Source of the DNA: CAYLLN01 sp036496265 | Lineage (GTDB): Bacteria; Planctomycetota; Planctomycetia; Pirellulales; Pirellulaceae | Direction of reading: 5' to 3' | Assembly: GCA_036496265.1 (NCBI GenBank) | Contig: DASXLL010000389.1 | Location: 1 to 22,075 of the forward strand | Length of the DNA stretch: 22,075 nucleotides | In this document: positions 1 through 8,311 of the stretch, piece by piece | Layout: each line of letters starts with the position of its first letter | Position numbering within the stretch: the first letter of the stretch is position 1 | Notes under the pieces: model-generated | What the model saw: only the letters and a program-made list of their open reading frames with translations | What the model was told of the DNA's origin: nothing | Database searches by the model: none | Translations under genes and position numbers: made by a program

Positions 1-2
1 CC

Positions 3-272
3 GGCGCAAAAATAGTCGTTCGCGATCGCCGGATCATCCAAGTTGGCGACAACGACGCAGTCTGGGATGTGGTCGCTTTTCAAGTCGAAGGCGAGCCCCA
101 GCCCACCCGAGTGGAAGCCCGCTGCCACCTCAAGCTTGGCCACCAGGAATTCACAATCGACGGCAGTCACATCGATTCGCGCAGCGATCGCGCCGCTGCC
201 GACTTCGATGAATCAGTGGCCGAATTCCTGAAAATCATTCAGTCGTTCCGCCTCGTCGCTCCGCCACTATGA
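3..272 (+). CDS. 3' end of an unidentified protein (partial)
   Basis: The frame is open from base 3 to a TGA at 270-272, with no convincing start inside the window, so the gene probably begins upstream. About 89 C-terminal residues are visible. They read as alternating hydrophobic/polar stretches typical of beta-strands (IVVRDRRIIQVGDND, then WDVVAFQVEG) followed by an acidic helical tail (DFDESVAEFLKIIQSF). I see no catalytic motif and do not recognise the family. An internal ATG at 69 could give a 67-residue product, but the reading frame upstream of it looks just as protein-like. It converges on the minus-strand gene that ends at 309. Confidence 0.5.
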   Translation, partial: GAKIVVRDRRIIQVGDNDAVWDVVAFQVEGEPQPTRVEARCHLKLGHQEFTIDGSHIDSRSDRAAADFDESVAEFLKIIQSFRLVAPPL

Positions 273-308
273 AGCAGCGCAAACCCGGTGGCAGCGCAAC
301 AACGCTGA

Positions 309-569
309 CTATTTGACCGTGATTGAGCCGTCGTTTTCGACAATGATCGTCTTATTCGTGTTGGCAAGGTTTCGCAGATGATCGACGGTCTTTTGCGTCA
401 CCCGAAATCGCTGCGGGCCACCCACAACGCCCCCCGGTGCCGGAACCGACTCAAACTTCAGTTCGGTCAAACCGTTGATCACATAGGATTGCGCTTCCGT
501 AATCCAGAAGTTTGCGCCCAAAACCGTTGATGCCGCGCAAACCACAATTGCAATTGCGAACTTTCGCAT
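309..569 (-). CDS. small predicted secreted protein, unknown function (86 aa)
   Basis: The start at 569 is chosen because the protein then opens with a classical signal peptide (MRKFAIAIVVCAASTVLGA): a basic N-terminus, a hydrophobic core and small residues before a possible cleavage. A CGGAGT sequence lies about eight bases upstream as a plausible ribosome binding site. The frame stays open upstream to 674, but the extra 35 residues would bury the signal peptide. The mature part (~65 residues) contains FRVTQKTVDHLRNLANTNKTIIVENDGSITVK, which looks like a small alpha/beta fold. It has no cysteine pair, no lipobox and no enzymatic motif. I do not recognise the family. The neighbours give no functional clue beyond the regulator gene upstream on the same strand. 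Confidence 0.6.
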   Translation of the reverse strand: MRKFAIAIVVCAASTVLGANFWITEAQSYVINGLTELKFESVPAPGGVVGGPQRFRVTQKTVDHLRNLANTNKTIIVENDGSITVK

Positions 570-826
570 GTTCAAACTCCGAGTACCGGAACAGGGAAGA
601 AATGAGCCGCCAATATAGCAGCCAATAACTAATCCGATCCTGCTCATCGTCGTCGGCGGCGAGTGCGTGCCCATTTCGAGGCGCCGGCTGGATCATGTCA
701 ATCTTCGGCGCAATGATCGTGGTTTGGGCCGGGTTGTATATGAAGTCGCGCGGTGGTCCAACCGTGCCGCCAGCCTAAGTCGCACGCGGCGGGCGTGGCA
801 CTCCCTGGTCATGCGATGGTAGGGCC

Positions 827-2497
827 TTAGAGCGCTTCGTGTTCAAGCGGCTGCTTCGTTAGCGATTCCAGCGCTGCCGCCAGTTCACCGAAGCTGGTGG
901 GAAGCTGGACCACCGATTCGCAGGAAATCTGATGCGTCAGCAATGGCGAATTGCAAACCAGCCAGCGATTGCTCGCAGCGACCGCGTCATCCAGGAACCA
1001 TTGCAAACGGTCGGGGGAGACATCGAGGCAATTGACGAGAATCGATTCCGCTTGGCAGGCGTCAGCGCGGGAAACTGGCTCGACCGTGATACCGAGAGCC
1101 TGCACCAACGCAATCAGTGGATCGCGGTAATCGGGCGTGAGCCGGAAGTACCGGATCGGCAGCGAATTCAGACAACCGTTCTCGATGCCGTTTGCTGCAG
1201 AACCTAGAAATGGCGCCGTAAGCTGAGCGAGCTCTGCCCGTATTTCTTCGACGAGCAGCCAGATATCGCCCAATTTGAGACGACAAATCGTATCGAATGC
1301 CGGAAACTCGATCCCATACCAGCGCTCGAAGCTGCCCACGGCCAGATCCCCGAGAAATTCCGCGGTCCGCAGTTGTTCTACCTTTAACCGAACGGGGCCT
1401 GTCAGCGAGAAAATGTCCGCATAAGACAAACCACAGTATTGCAGCGGCTTGTAAAGTCTTGGGGGGAATTTGCAGAGAGAGAGAATGCCGGCCATTGCTC
1501 GCGCCGGAGTCATCGACAAACAAGCTCGCTCTGCAGCCGGCAGTGACTTTCCATGATGCTGGCAATAGTCGATTACTTTCGAGTAGACGCCAGGTAGCGA
1601 AATACTAAGTAGTGGACGACTGAGCGGCAATAAAAGAGCGCAAATAAACAAGCCCTCATCATCGTTCCCTATTTGAGCTGCCGGATTCAGGCATTTCACG
1701 GCGATACTGCTGGCCAGACAACGGCGCCAAACAGCATCGCAATTCGTCCAGATGGAACCAGCTTGTGCCAATTCGTCAAGCGAGGTCGTCTTCAGCGCCA
1801 GTTCGCCGATTTGACGATCGCCGACCCGATTAACGGCATCCTCAAGACTCGCCACCCGCTGGACGTTTGCCTTGCCGATGCCCAGATTTGCGAGCCTTAG
1901 CACATGGGCAGTGAGCAAAGGATCGTGAACAATGGTCCGAGCTATTTCCAAGCTTGAAAGCGCATTCCCTCGAAGTGAATTCGCAATGTGTCGCGCTGGT
2001 TTGAAAACAGGAAGCGTCTTAGCAATGGAGTCGAGTTGATCTTGAATTTGATCCGCTCGAATTGGTGAATGCCCAAGCTCGGAAGTTCCGACCGAATCGG
2101 ACGCTGCCGCGGCCTGCTTTTCCCGCTGCCGTCGCTCGCACAGCGCCTGGATTTTCACACCCAGTAGATTTAGATCCGCTGGTTTGAAATTGACGTCGTC
2201 CACGCCTCGTGCAATCAAGTCCTTCACGAGCCTCGGTTCCAAGACGCCCGTTAGTACGACGACCAGCGGTCGGCCTGGGCCACGGCTGACCACGTCCATT
2301 GCCAGGGCGTGTCCGTTTCGTCGCGGCATTCGCAGATCAGTGACAACCACATCGAACGGCTTCTTCAAGCTCGAATCAGCGATGTCGCCGTCGGCTGCCG
2401 TTTCACACTCAAATCCTACATCCGTGAGCGCAGTGAACATTGCTTCGCGAGCAAACAAATCGTCATCGACGATCAGTGCGCGATAGTTCGTAGTCAT
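827..2497 (-). CDS. Response regulator with receiver (REC) and HDOD domains
   Basis: Residues ~6-125 form a CheY-like receiver. The acidic pocket is D11/D12, the phosphoacceptor is D54 (VVVTDLRMP), a Thr follows in VVLTG, and the conserved Lys is in NFKPAD. After a linker, residues ~165-370 match an HDOD domain (LPVFKPARHIANSL, EIARTIVHDPLLTAHVLRLAN, AVNRVGDRQIGELAL). HDOD is a non-catalytic relative of HD-GYP used in signalling and c-di-GMP-linked control. The C-terminal ~180 residues are not assigned to a known domain. The ATG at 2497 has GGCGAG seven bases upstream and gives the receiver its usual N-terminus. It has no DNA-binding or diguanylate cyclase domain, so it probably acts through protein contacts. 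A GGGAAAATTCCC palindrome lies 127 bases upstream. The partner kinase is unknown; the kinase at 10872 is a candidate by proximity only. Confidence 0.85.
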   Translation of the reverse strand: MTTNYRALIVDDDLFAREAMFTALTDVGFECETAADGDIADSSLKKPFDVVVTDLRMPRRNGHALAMDVVSRGPGRPLVVVLTGVLEPRLVKDLIARGVDDVNFKPADLNLLGVKIQALCERRQREKQAAAASDSVGTSELGHSPIRADQIQDQLDSIAKTLPVFKPARHIANSLRGNALSSLEIARTIVHDPLLTAHVLRLANLGIGKANVQRVASLEDAVNRVGDRQIGELALKTTSLDELAQAGSIWTNCDAVWRRCLASSIAVKCLNPAAQIGNDDEGLFICALLLPLSRPLLSISLPGVYSKVIDYCQHHGKSLPAAERACLSMTPARAMAGILSLCKFPPRLYKPLQYCGLSYADIFSLTGPVRLKVEQLRTAEFLGDLAVGSFERWYGIEFPAFDTICRLKLGDIWLLVEEIRAELAQLTAPFLGSAANGIENGCLNSLPIRYFRLTPDYRDPLIALVQALGITVEPVSRADACQAESILVNCLDVSPDRLQWFLDDAVAASNRWLVCNSPLLTHQISCESVVQLPTSFGELAAALESLTKQPLEHEAL

Positions 2498-2621
2498 GAC
2501 TCGCCAGGCCCGTGTATGGGGTTTTGGGAAACGCCAGGATTGAAACGAGAATTGCAGACGGAAAGCGGAAAAGCGCTCCGCCGCTTTATCAACTTTAGCT
2601 GGCGAAATTCACTACCAAGCC

Positions 2622-2638
2622 ACGGGAAAATTCCCTAC
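2622..2638. promoter_or_regulatory. Palindromic site A (GGGAAAATTCCC)
   Basis: A perfect 12-base palindrome, GGGAAAATTCCC, at 2624-2635, about 127 bases upstream of the REC-HDOD start. It belongs to the family of GGGAA-N-TTCCC sites found between genes across this window. A role as an operator or activator site is inference. Confidence 0.5.
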
Positions 2639-2685
2639 GGAGCGTTTATTGCGGACAGGCGCAGGCGAACCCCGTCCATTCAAGT

Positions 2686-3327
2686 TCAATCCAAGAGGGT
2701 TAATTGGAGTGCCAATTGAGTCGGATTATCCACTCCCATTTTTTCGAGAACCTTGGCGCGATGATTGTCCACCGTCTTGGAGCTAATCGATAATTTGTGA
2801 CCAATTTGCTTTGCCGAATCGCCGCTTGCCAACAGCCGCATGACATCGCGTTCGCGGTCGGTCAATCGTTCGATTCGGCGCTGAGTCTCCACGTTCTGCG
2901 AACGTTTTTGCCGGTTGGCGACATCCCGCTCGACTGCTTCGCGAATTCGTCGCCCCAGCAGTTCCGTCGGGAAAGGCTTGATAATGACGTCAAAAGCGCC
3001 TTTCCGAATGGCCGTCGTCACAAGCGACACGTCGACCGATTGAGTCAAGAGAATCACGGGAAGAAAGACTCCTCGCTCAACGAGCAAGTCCAGGATTTCC
3101 AGACCGCTATTTGGCAGTCCGAATTCAATTACCAAGCAGCCGGGTTTAGCTCGATTATGATCAGCGAGCAAGTTATTTAGCGAACTGAACGATTCTGCCG
3201 TGAAACCCGCCGAAAGGATGAGCAAGTCAACTGCGCGCCGAACCCGTACATCGTTGTCCACGACGAATACGGTGCATGGCGGCGCAGTTCCAGCCTGACC
3301 GCCCGTGCTCGTGATCGCAGCATCCAT
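2686..3327 (-). CDS. FixJ-like response regulator with Glu at the phosphoacceptor position
   Basis: A 213-residue FixJ/NarL-type protein: receiver at ~18-130, linker, LuxR/GerE helix-turn-helix at ~150-210 (LTDRERDVMRLLASG, AKQIGHKLSISSKTVDNHR, MGVDNPTQLA). The receiver keeps the Thr (ILLTQS) and the Lys (IIKPFP). The usual Asp is Glu at residue 68 (CLVIEFGLP), and the acidic pair reads D-N (VVDND), so one metal-binding acidic residue is lost too. Such a receiver probably cannot be phosphorylated normally and may be constitutively active or work as a dimer partner. The start at 3327 gives a FixJ-like N-terminus. An ATG at 3399 would add 24 residues, and neither start has a clear ribosome binding site. 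It is divergent from the tad operon and is a paralogue of the regulator at 14478-15131. A transcription role at nearby promoters is likely but inferred. Confidence 0.85.
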   Translation of the reverse strand: MDAAITSTGGQAGTAPPCTVFVVDNDVRVRRAVDLLILSAGFTAESFSSLNNLLADHNRAKPGCLVIEFGLPNSGLEILDLLVERGVFLPVILLTQSVDVSLVTTAIRKGAFDVIIKPFPTELLGRRIREAVERDVANRQKRSQNVETQRRIERLTDRERDVMRLLASGDSAKQIGHKLSISSKTVDNHRAKVLEKMGVDNPTQLALQLTLLD

Positions 3328-3442
3328 ATTGATCCAAATCGTAAGCTGGGCCGTACTCGCGTAATGAAGCTTGCATTCCCCCGAATGAGGAGTCGTCATA
3401 CATGCCCCGCAAACCAGACACAATCACCAGCGCCGCCAATAT

Positions 3443-3454
3443 GGGGAAATTCCC
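3443..3454. promoter_or_regulatory. Palindromic site B (GGGGAAATTCCC)
   Basis: GGGGAAATTCCC followed by TAGGCGAA. It lies in the divergent region between the Glu-variant FixJ gene (116 bases from its start) and the tad operon. The core and tail match sites A, C and E. Operator function is inferred. Confidence 0.5.
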
Positions 3455-3510
3455 TAGGCGAATTAAACGATACTTTTGGCAATTCGCTCCGAAATCTCGC
3501 TGCCGCTCGT

Positions 3511-3523
3511 GGGACATTTTCCC
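3511..3523. promoter_or_regulatory. Palindromic site H (GGGACATTTTCCC)
   Basis: GGGA-N5-TCCC, 139 bases upstream of the tadZ start at 3662. Read on the minus strand it is GGGAAAATGTCCCACGAGCG, close to site A with its tail (GGGAAAATTCCCTACGGAGCG read with small gaps). It is the most likely site of the family to control the tad operon, by inference. Confidence 0.4.
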
Positions 3524-3661
3524 GGTTTTGACGGGGCCTGGGATGCGCCATAGTGTTTCGCGCTGGCAAGCATGCTCGGCCGCTCACGATGCGTGGGCTG
3601 TGTACGAAAGCGTGCCGTCGGCAGTCGCTGGGATTTTTCAATGTCAGCTAAGGACGGACCG

Positions 3662-4903
3662 ATGGCTGTCCTCATTGCCTCCAATGAGCAAACGATTGCC
3701 GCCCGAATACGTCAATGCTTACAGAAGCAGGGCGTCGAGTGCCCGCTTTCGCAGCTTGTGTCGCACGAGTCAGCTCTATTGCTGGCAGGAACGCCGCGCG
3801 ACGATGAGCCAACGTTGGTGTTTTTCGGGAGCCTGGATTTTGCGCCCAATGATCTGACCTTGCTCAATCAACTGTGTGTCTCGGGAACTGACCGGTTCAA
3901 GGTTGTCGCGGTCATCCAGAATTTCGGCGCATCCACCATTTTGCAGGCGGTTCGCAACGGCGCTATCGATTGCTTAAACCTGAACAACAACCTGGATGCC
4001 GAGCTGCGGCACTTGTTCGATCGACTCGATGCGACGAAGCGACAGTCCGCTCGGCGCGGCAAGCTTTTCACCGTTATCTCGGCGGTTGGTGGAACCGGCG
4101 CAAGCCTGGTGGCGACGAACCTGGCAGCCGCGATCGCGCTCCGCGAGCAAACCTGCGGTCTGTTGGATTTGCATTGGCACGGTGGAGACCTGCCGGCGCT
4201 GCTTAACGCGAGCCCACGCCACACGCTGCTGTCGCTGGCCGGCAAGGCAGAGCAGCTCGACGGATCGATGCTGGAGCAATCGTTTACGCGGCTCGAATGT
4301 GGCGTTCATCTGCTTGCGGGGCCGGAGCCATTTACCGATTTTCGACAGATTCGCCCGGAATTGATTCAAAAAGTCGTGCAGCTTGCCCGCGGAATTTATT
4401 CGTCGGTCGTCGCCGATTTGGAGGACTGTGAGCACTTCGATCAGGTGCGGACACTCGCCGCCAGTGATCGGATCATTATCGTGCTCCGGCCCGACTTTGT
4501 TTCCTTAGTGCGCACGAAAAAACTAATTCACTACCTGATCTCAGCTCAGGTCGCGCGAGAGCACATTGCGCTCGTCGCCAATCGAATGGGCCAGACCAAG
4601 GAAATTCCTACGCAACAGTTGGAGGAGGCGCTGGGCATGCGCATCCACCATCGGCTGCCGGACGATCCGGCGGCCGCCAACGAGGCGATCAACCTGGGTG
4701 TCCCGCTGGTTGTTGGTTGCCCACGTTCGAAAGTCTCTGTCGAAATGGTGCGACTAGCGGATTCTCTGTTAGGAATCGAACCGCCGATGCCCACGCCATC
4801 GTGGAGGAAAACCCGACTCGCATCACTCAAAACGTTGGCTTGCGTGGTGGGGGCCGTGAACACTCAGTTTAGTCAAGCGTTGTTAGCCGCAGCGGAAAAA
4901 TGA
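3662..4903 (+). CDS. tadZ: TadZ/CpaE-like pilus assembly ATPase family protein
   Basis: A 413-residue protein with a degenerate receiver-like N-terminal domain (~1-125) and a ParA/MinD-type P-loop domain (~130-390). In Tad systems this protein localises the assembly machine at a cell pole or focus. The P-loop reads AVGGTGASLVATNLA (glycines at 143-146). It lacks the signature Lys and the Lys-Thr/Ser of a working deviant Walker A, as in several TadZ/CpaE relatives, so ATP hydrolysis is doubtful. Later segments fit the fold: GLLDLHWHGGDLPALL, the switch-like VVADLEDCEHFDQ, and LVANRMG. The ATG at 3662 is preferred because AAGGA sits seven bases upstream. An ATG at 3641 would add seven residues and is also possible. 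It is the first gene of the operon, 57 bases before tadA. Confidence 0.85.
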   Translation: MAVLIASNEQTIAARIRQCLQKQGVECPLSQLVSHESALLLAGTPRDDEPTLVFFGSLDFAPNDLTLLNQLCVSGTDRFKVVAVIQNFGASTILQAVRNGAIDCLNLNNNLDAELRHLFDRLDATKRQSARRGKLFTVISAVGGTGASLVATNLAAAIALREQTCGLLDLHWHGGDLPALLNASPRHTLLSLAGKAEQLDGSMLEQSFTRLECGVHLLAGPEPFTDFRQIRPELIQKVVQLARGIYSSVVADLEDCEHFDQVRTLAASDRIIIVLRPDFVSLVRTKKLIHYLISAQVAREHIALVANRMGQTKEIPTQQLEEALGMRIHHRLPDDPAAANEAINLGVPLVVGCPRSKVSVEMVRLADSLLGIEPPMPTPSWRKTRLASLKTLACVVGAVNTQFSQALLAAAEK

Positions 4904-4960
4904 GACATTTCACACGGCTTAGACCCCAGTGGGCAGGACATCGATTAACAACATTCAGCC

Positions 4961-6325
4961 ATGCCAACGAATAGTTCCACTCAAGCCAGCGCCGCCGCGC
5001 CTCTGAATGAAGAGGTGGAACGCGTGCTTCGTCTCAAGGCCGAGTTACACGAGCGCCTCGTCGGCAGTCTCAACCTCTCGATGATCCGGACGGTCGATCC
5101 GGAACAATTGCGCGAAGAATTGCGACGCGGTGCAGAAGAGCTGTGTAGCCTGCACGGCGGGCTGCTGAGCCGGTCCGACCGCGAAAGGATGGTAGAGGAA
5201 CTCGTCGATGAGGCGATTGGGCTGGGGCCGCTGGAACCGTTGATGGCCGATCCGACTGTCTCGGACATCCTGATCAACGGTCCGCATACGATTTATGTCG
5301 AGCGGCGTGGATGCTTGGAATTGACCGGCGTGCGGTTTCATAATCTCGACCATTTGCTGGGCGTCGTGCAACGGATCGCCGCCCGTGTCGGTCGTCGCAT
5401 CGATGAATCCAGTCCCATCGTCGATGCGAGACTGCAGGACGGTAGCCGCATCAACGCGATTATTCGCCCGCTCGCTTTGGAAGGAGCACTCGTTTCCATC
5501 AGAAAGTTTGCCGCGCGCCCGCTTTTGGCCGGGGATTTGATTGCTCGTAAATCGGCGGCGAGTGGGATGATCGAGTTTCTGGCCGCGTGCGTCGCCGCCC
5601 GCCTCAATATTGTCATCTCGGGCGGAACCGGAAGTGGCAAAACAACGCTGCTCAATATGCTTTCCGGGTATGTCGGCGATACCGAGCGCATCGTGACGAT
5701 CGAGGACGCGGCGGAGCTGCAGCTTCAGCAGCCGCACGTGGCTCGCCTGGAGACGCGGCCGCCCAACTTGGAAGGCAAAGGCGAGATAACGTCGCGCAAT
5801 CTGTTGCAGAACGCCCTGCGTATGCGGCCCGATCGGATCATTGTTGGCGAATGCCGCGGCAAAGAGGCATTTGACATGTTGCAAGCCATGAATACGGGCC
5901 ACGACGGCAGCATGACCACCGTACATGCCAATGACACGCGGGATGCGATTAACCGCCTGGAAATGTTGGTGGGAATGTCAGCGCCCGAGCTGCCGATGTG
6001 GTTCATTCATAAACAAGTGGCGTCGGCCATTCATCTGGTCGTGCAAACCTCGCGAATCAGCGGGGGGAATCGCAAGATCATCCAAATTTCCGAAGTGACG
6101 GGCGCTCAAGGTGACTCAATCTCAATGCACGACGTGTTTACGTTCGAGCAAACGGGACTCAACGAGCGCCAGGAAGCGGAAGGATATTTTCAGGCCACGG
6201 GAATCCGGCCGGCGTGCCTGCCGCGGCTGGAAAAAGCAGGAATCAAGCTGCCCGGCAACCTATTCGAGCGCGGTCGCCGTGAAGTTGGCCGTCTGGCCCT
6301 GGCGGAGGAGGCGGCAGCACAGTGA
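4961..6325 (+). CDS. tadA: TadA/CpaF-type secretion ATPase
   Basis: A 454-residue hexameric ATPase of the GspE/VirB11 superfamily, CpaF branch, which powers Tad pilus assembly at the inner membrane. The N-terminal part (~70-200) carries the typical LGPLEPLMADPTVSDILING and the SSPIVDARLQDGSRINAI motif. The Walker A is GGTGSGKTT at 221-229, the Walker B-like segment is RPDRIIVGECRG with E297, and the His box is MTTVHAND. All catalytic elements appear intact and the length is normal for the family. No strong ribosome binding site is visible before the ATG at 4961, which follows tadZ by 57 bases. The stop overlaps the GTG start of tadB by four bases (GTGA), implying translational coupling. Confidence 0.95.
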   Translation: MPTNSSTQASAAAPLNEEVERVLRLKAELHERLVGSLNLSMIRTVDPEQLREELRRGAEELCSLHGGLLSRSDRERMVEELVDEAIGLGPLEPLMADPTVSDILINGPHTIYVERRGCLELTGVRFHNLDHLLGVVQRIAARVGRRIDESSPIVDARLQDGSRINAIIRPLALEGALVSIRKFAARPLLAGDLIARKSAASGMIEFLAACVAARLNIVISGGTGSGKTTLLNMLSGYVGDTERIVTIEDAAELQLQQPHVARLETRPPNLEGKGEITSRNLLQNALRMRPDRIIVGECRGKEAFDMLQAMNTGHDGSMTTVHANDTRDAINRLEMLVGMSAPELPMWFIHKQVASAIHLVVQTSRISGGNRKIIQISEVTGAQGDSISMHDVFTFEQTGLNERQEAEGYFQATGIRPACLPRLEKAGIKLPGNLFERGRREVGRLALAEEAAAQ

Positions 6326-7269
6326 ATCCGATCCTCGTGGCACTTTTGACGTTCGCGGCCACTGCAATGTTCGTAGGAACTGCTCTTTCGGTGTTCTACG
6401 AAATGCTGGTTCGATATCCCGCTTCCGTGCGCCAGCGTCTGCGCGAGGCCACCGGGAAGACAAAGAGCTCGCCGGCGACGGCGCTGCTTAATCTCAAGCA
6501 ACTTGCTCAATCGGCTTCTGAAGCTCCCAGCCAGTGGCCGTATTGGACGAGTGATCTTATTCAACAGTCGGGGCTGTCAATCGAACTGAAAACGGTGATT
6601 CTCATATCAATGGGGTTGGCCGTTGTAATCGCAGTTGCCGCCGTCGTTGGGACACACACCTGGTGGACTGGCGTCGTCGGCTTGTTGGGCGGCCTTGTGC
6701 TCCCGTGGGCCTATGTGCTTCTGAAGCGACACCTGCGCATTCGCCAATTGACGCGGCAGCTTCCCGATGCGCTGGATGTCATGTGCCGGGCAGTGCGTGC
6801 CGGGCAAACCGTCCCTGCCAGCTTCCAAATGGTCGCCGACGATTTTGCTCCGCCAATCTCCGACGAATTTCGCCACTGCTACGAACAGCAAAACTTAGGC
6901 CTGTCGTACGATGCATCGCTGCGTAGTCTGGCGCAGCGCACTGGAATCATGGAACTGCGAATTCTCGTCGTGGCATTGTTAGTTCAATGCCGCTCGGGAG
7001 GAAGCCTGATCGACTTAATGCAAAACCTGGCGACGACCGTTCGGAAACGGTTAATACTGCAGCAGAAGGTAAAATCGCTGACGGGCGAAGGGCGGCTGCA
7101 AGCGATCGTGCTCATCGCGTTGCCGTTTCTAGTGTTTCTGGCGATTTACTTTTTGAACCGCGAATATGCGCAGGTCCTTCTCGATCATCCCCGGCTGTTG
7201 ATGGGTTGTGTTTTTGCCCAAACCGTTGGGGCGCTGGTGATCCACCGCCTCATTCAAATCGACTACTGA
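6322..7269 (+). CDS. tadB: TadB-like type II secretion F-domain membrane protein
   Basis: A 315-residue inner-membrane platform protein of the T2SSF (GspF/TadB) family. There is a hydrophobic segment at the N-terminus (LVALLTFAATAMFVGTALSVF), a pair near residues 90-135 and two more near the C-terminus. Between them lies the cytoplasmic F domain starting at LPDALDVMCRAVRAGQTVPASFQ (~148). It starts with GTG overlapping the tadA stop. It is expected to work with TadC as the membrane base on which TadA acts. It precedes tadC with a 47-base gap. Confidence 0.9.
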   Translation: MNPILVALLTFAATAMFVGTALSVFYEMLVRYPASVRQRLREATGKTKSSPATALLNLKQLAQSASEAPSQWPYWTSDLIQQSGLSIELKTVILISMGLAVVIAVAAVVGTHTWWTGVVGLLGGLVLPWAYVLLKRHLRIRQLTRQLPDALDVMCRAVRAGQTVPASFQMVADDFAPPISDEFRHCYEQQNLGLSYDASLRSLAQRTGIMELRILVVALLVQCRSGGSLIDLMQNLATTVRKRLILQQKVKSLTGEGRLQAIVLIALPFLVFLAIYFLNREYAQVLLDHPRLLMGCVFAQTVGALVIHRLIQIDY

Positions 7270-7316
7270 ATCGGAGTTGACGCAGCGACGGCTAACAGGT
7301 TGCGCAAGAACATTCA

Positions 7317-8285
7317 ATGGATATTGTCGCCGACAATGCGATGTTGCTCCTAGGTGTGACTTTCCTATTGGTCACGGGCATATTGCTCGCCACCTTTGCA
7401 TTGACGGGCAACTATGACCAATTAATCGAAGCCCGCATTCGGAGGCTGGGCGAGCCGCAGGTTCAACATAAAAAGCAAGATCGCTCCAGTTCGCAGACCG
7501 CGATTGCAAAACTTTCCCAAATGACCGGCCGGCTGCTGCTCACGAATGACAAAGCAAACGGTCGCCTTCAGACGCAGTTTCTCGAGGCCGGCATCAACGC
7601 GCAGGCAGCAGTCTCGGCTTTCATAGCCGCCAGATGCCTGTTAGCGCTGGTCCTGCCCTTGCTTTTTTTCGCTGCGAGCTGGCTGCGGTGGATGCCAGCA
7701 TCGTATGCCTGGCTGGGGGCTGGCTTGTCGGGCTTAATTGGCTATTGGCTGCCGCGAGTTTGGCTCGATCGTCGGCGAAAGAAACGACAAGTCATCCTCC
7801 GCCGGGCACTACCCGATTTTCTCGATTTGATCGTCGCGTGCTTGGGCGGCGGATTGAGCGTGCAGGCAGCGCTGAAGCAAGTCGCCGAGGAACTGCGCTT
7901 GGCCCATCGCGAGCTCGCCGCGGAGTTGCTCGTTGTTTTGAAGGAAATGGAGTTGGGACGGACGTTGGATAGCGCGCTCGCACAATTTGCGGCCCGCACC
8001 GGACTGGAAGAGTTGCGAACGCTTTGCTCGTTCGTTCATCAAACGACCAAATTCGGCACAACGATTACCGATGCTCTCGGTCAACTGGCCGAAATGCTGC
8101 GGATTCAGCGCGAGCAACGGGCGGAGGAGTTGGCCCAGAAGGCGGCCGTCAAAATCCTGTTTCCAACCTTGATATTTATCTTTCCTACGGTGTTTGTGGT
8201 GCTCGCCGGACCAGCGGCGATCCAGATTCGCGAGGGATTGAAGACCGACGATCAACAACAAGCGTCGCCCACCTATCGCAAGTAA
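7317..8285 (+). CDS. tadC: TadC-like type II secretion F-domain membrane protein
   Basis: A 322-residue partner of TadB. It has an N-terminal membrane segment (AMLLLGVTFLLVTGILLATFAL), a hydrophobic pair at ~103-145, then the F domain starting at LPDFLDLIVACLGGGLSVQAAL (~165) and a C-terminal hydrophobic segment (ILFPTLIFIFPTVFVVLAGP). TadB and TadC are diverged copies of one family and probably form the membrane platform as a hetero-complex. The ATG at 7317 lacks a clear ribosome binding site. The gene lies 26 bases upstream of the first tadE-like gene. Confidence 0.9.
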   Translation: MDIVADNAMLLLGVTFLLVTGILLATFALTGNYDQLIEARIRRLGEPQVQHKKQDRSSSQTAIAKLSQMTGRLLLTNDKANGRLQTQFLEAGINAQAAVSAFIAARCLLALVLPLLFFAASWLRWMPASYAWLGAGLSGLIGYWLPRVWLDRRRKKRQVILRRALPDFLDLIVACLGGGLSVQAALKQVAEELRLAHRELAAELLVVLKEMELGRTLDSALAQFAARTGLEELRTLCSFVHQTTKFGTTITDALGQLAEMLRIQREQRAEELAQKAAVKILFPTLIFIFPTVFVVLAGPAAIQIREGLKTDDQQQASPTYRK

Positions 8286-8311
8286 ATCGGACAGAAGTGG
8301 AGGGCCCAATC

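Noticed and set aside
3460..3490. Sigma-54 type promoter (TTTTGGCAATTCGC)
   Set aside because: The GG and GC elements do not have the required spacing and the rest of the consensus is missing.
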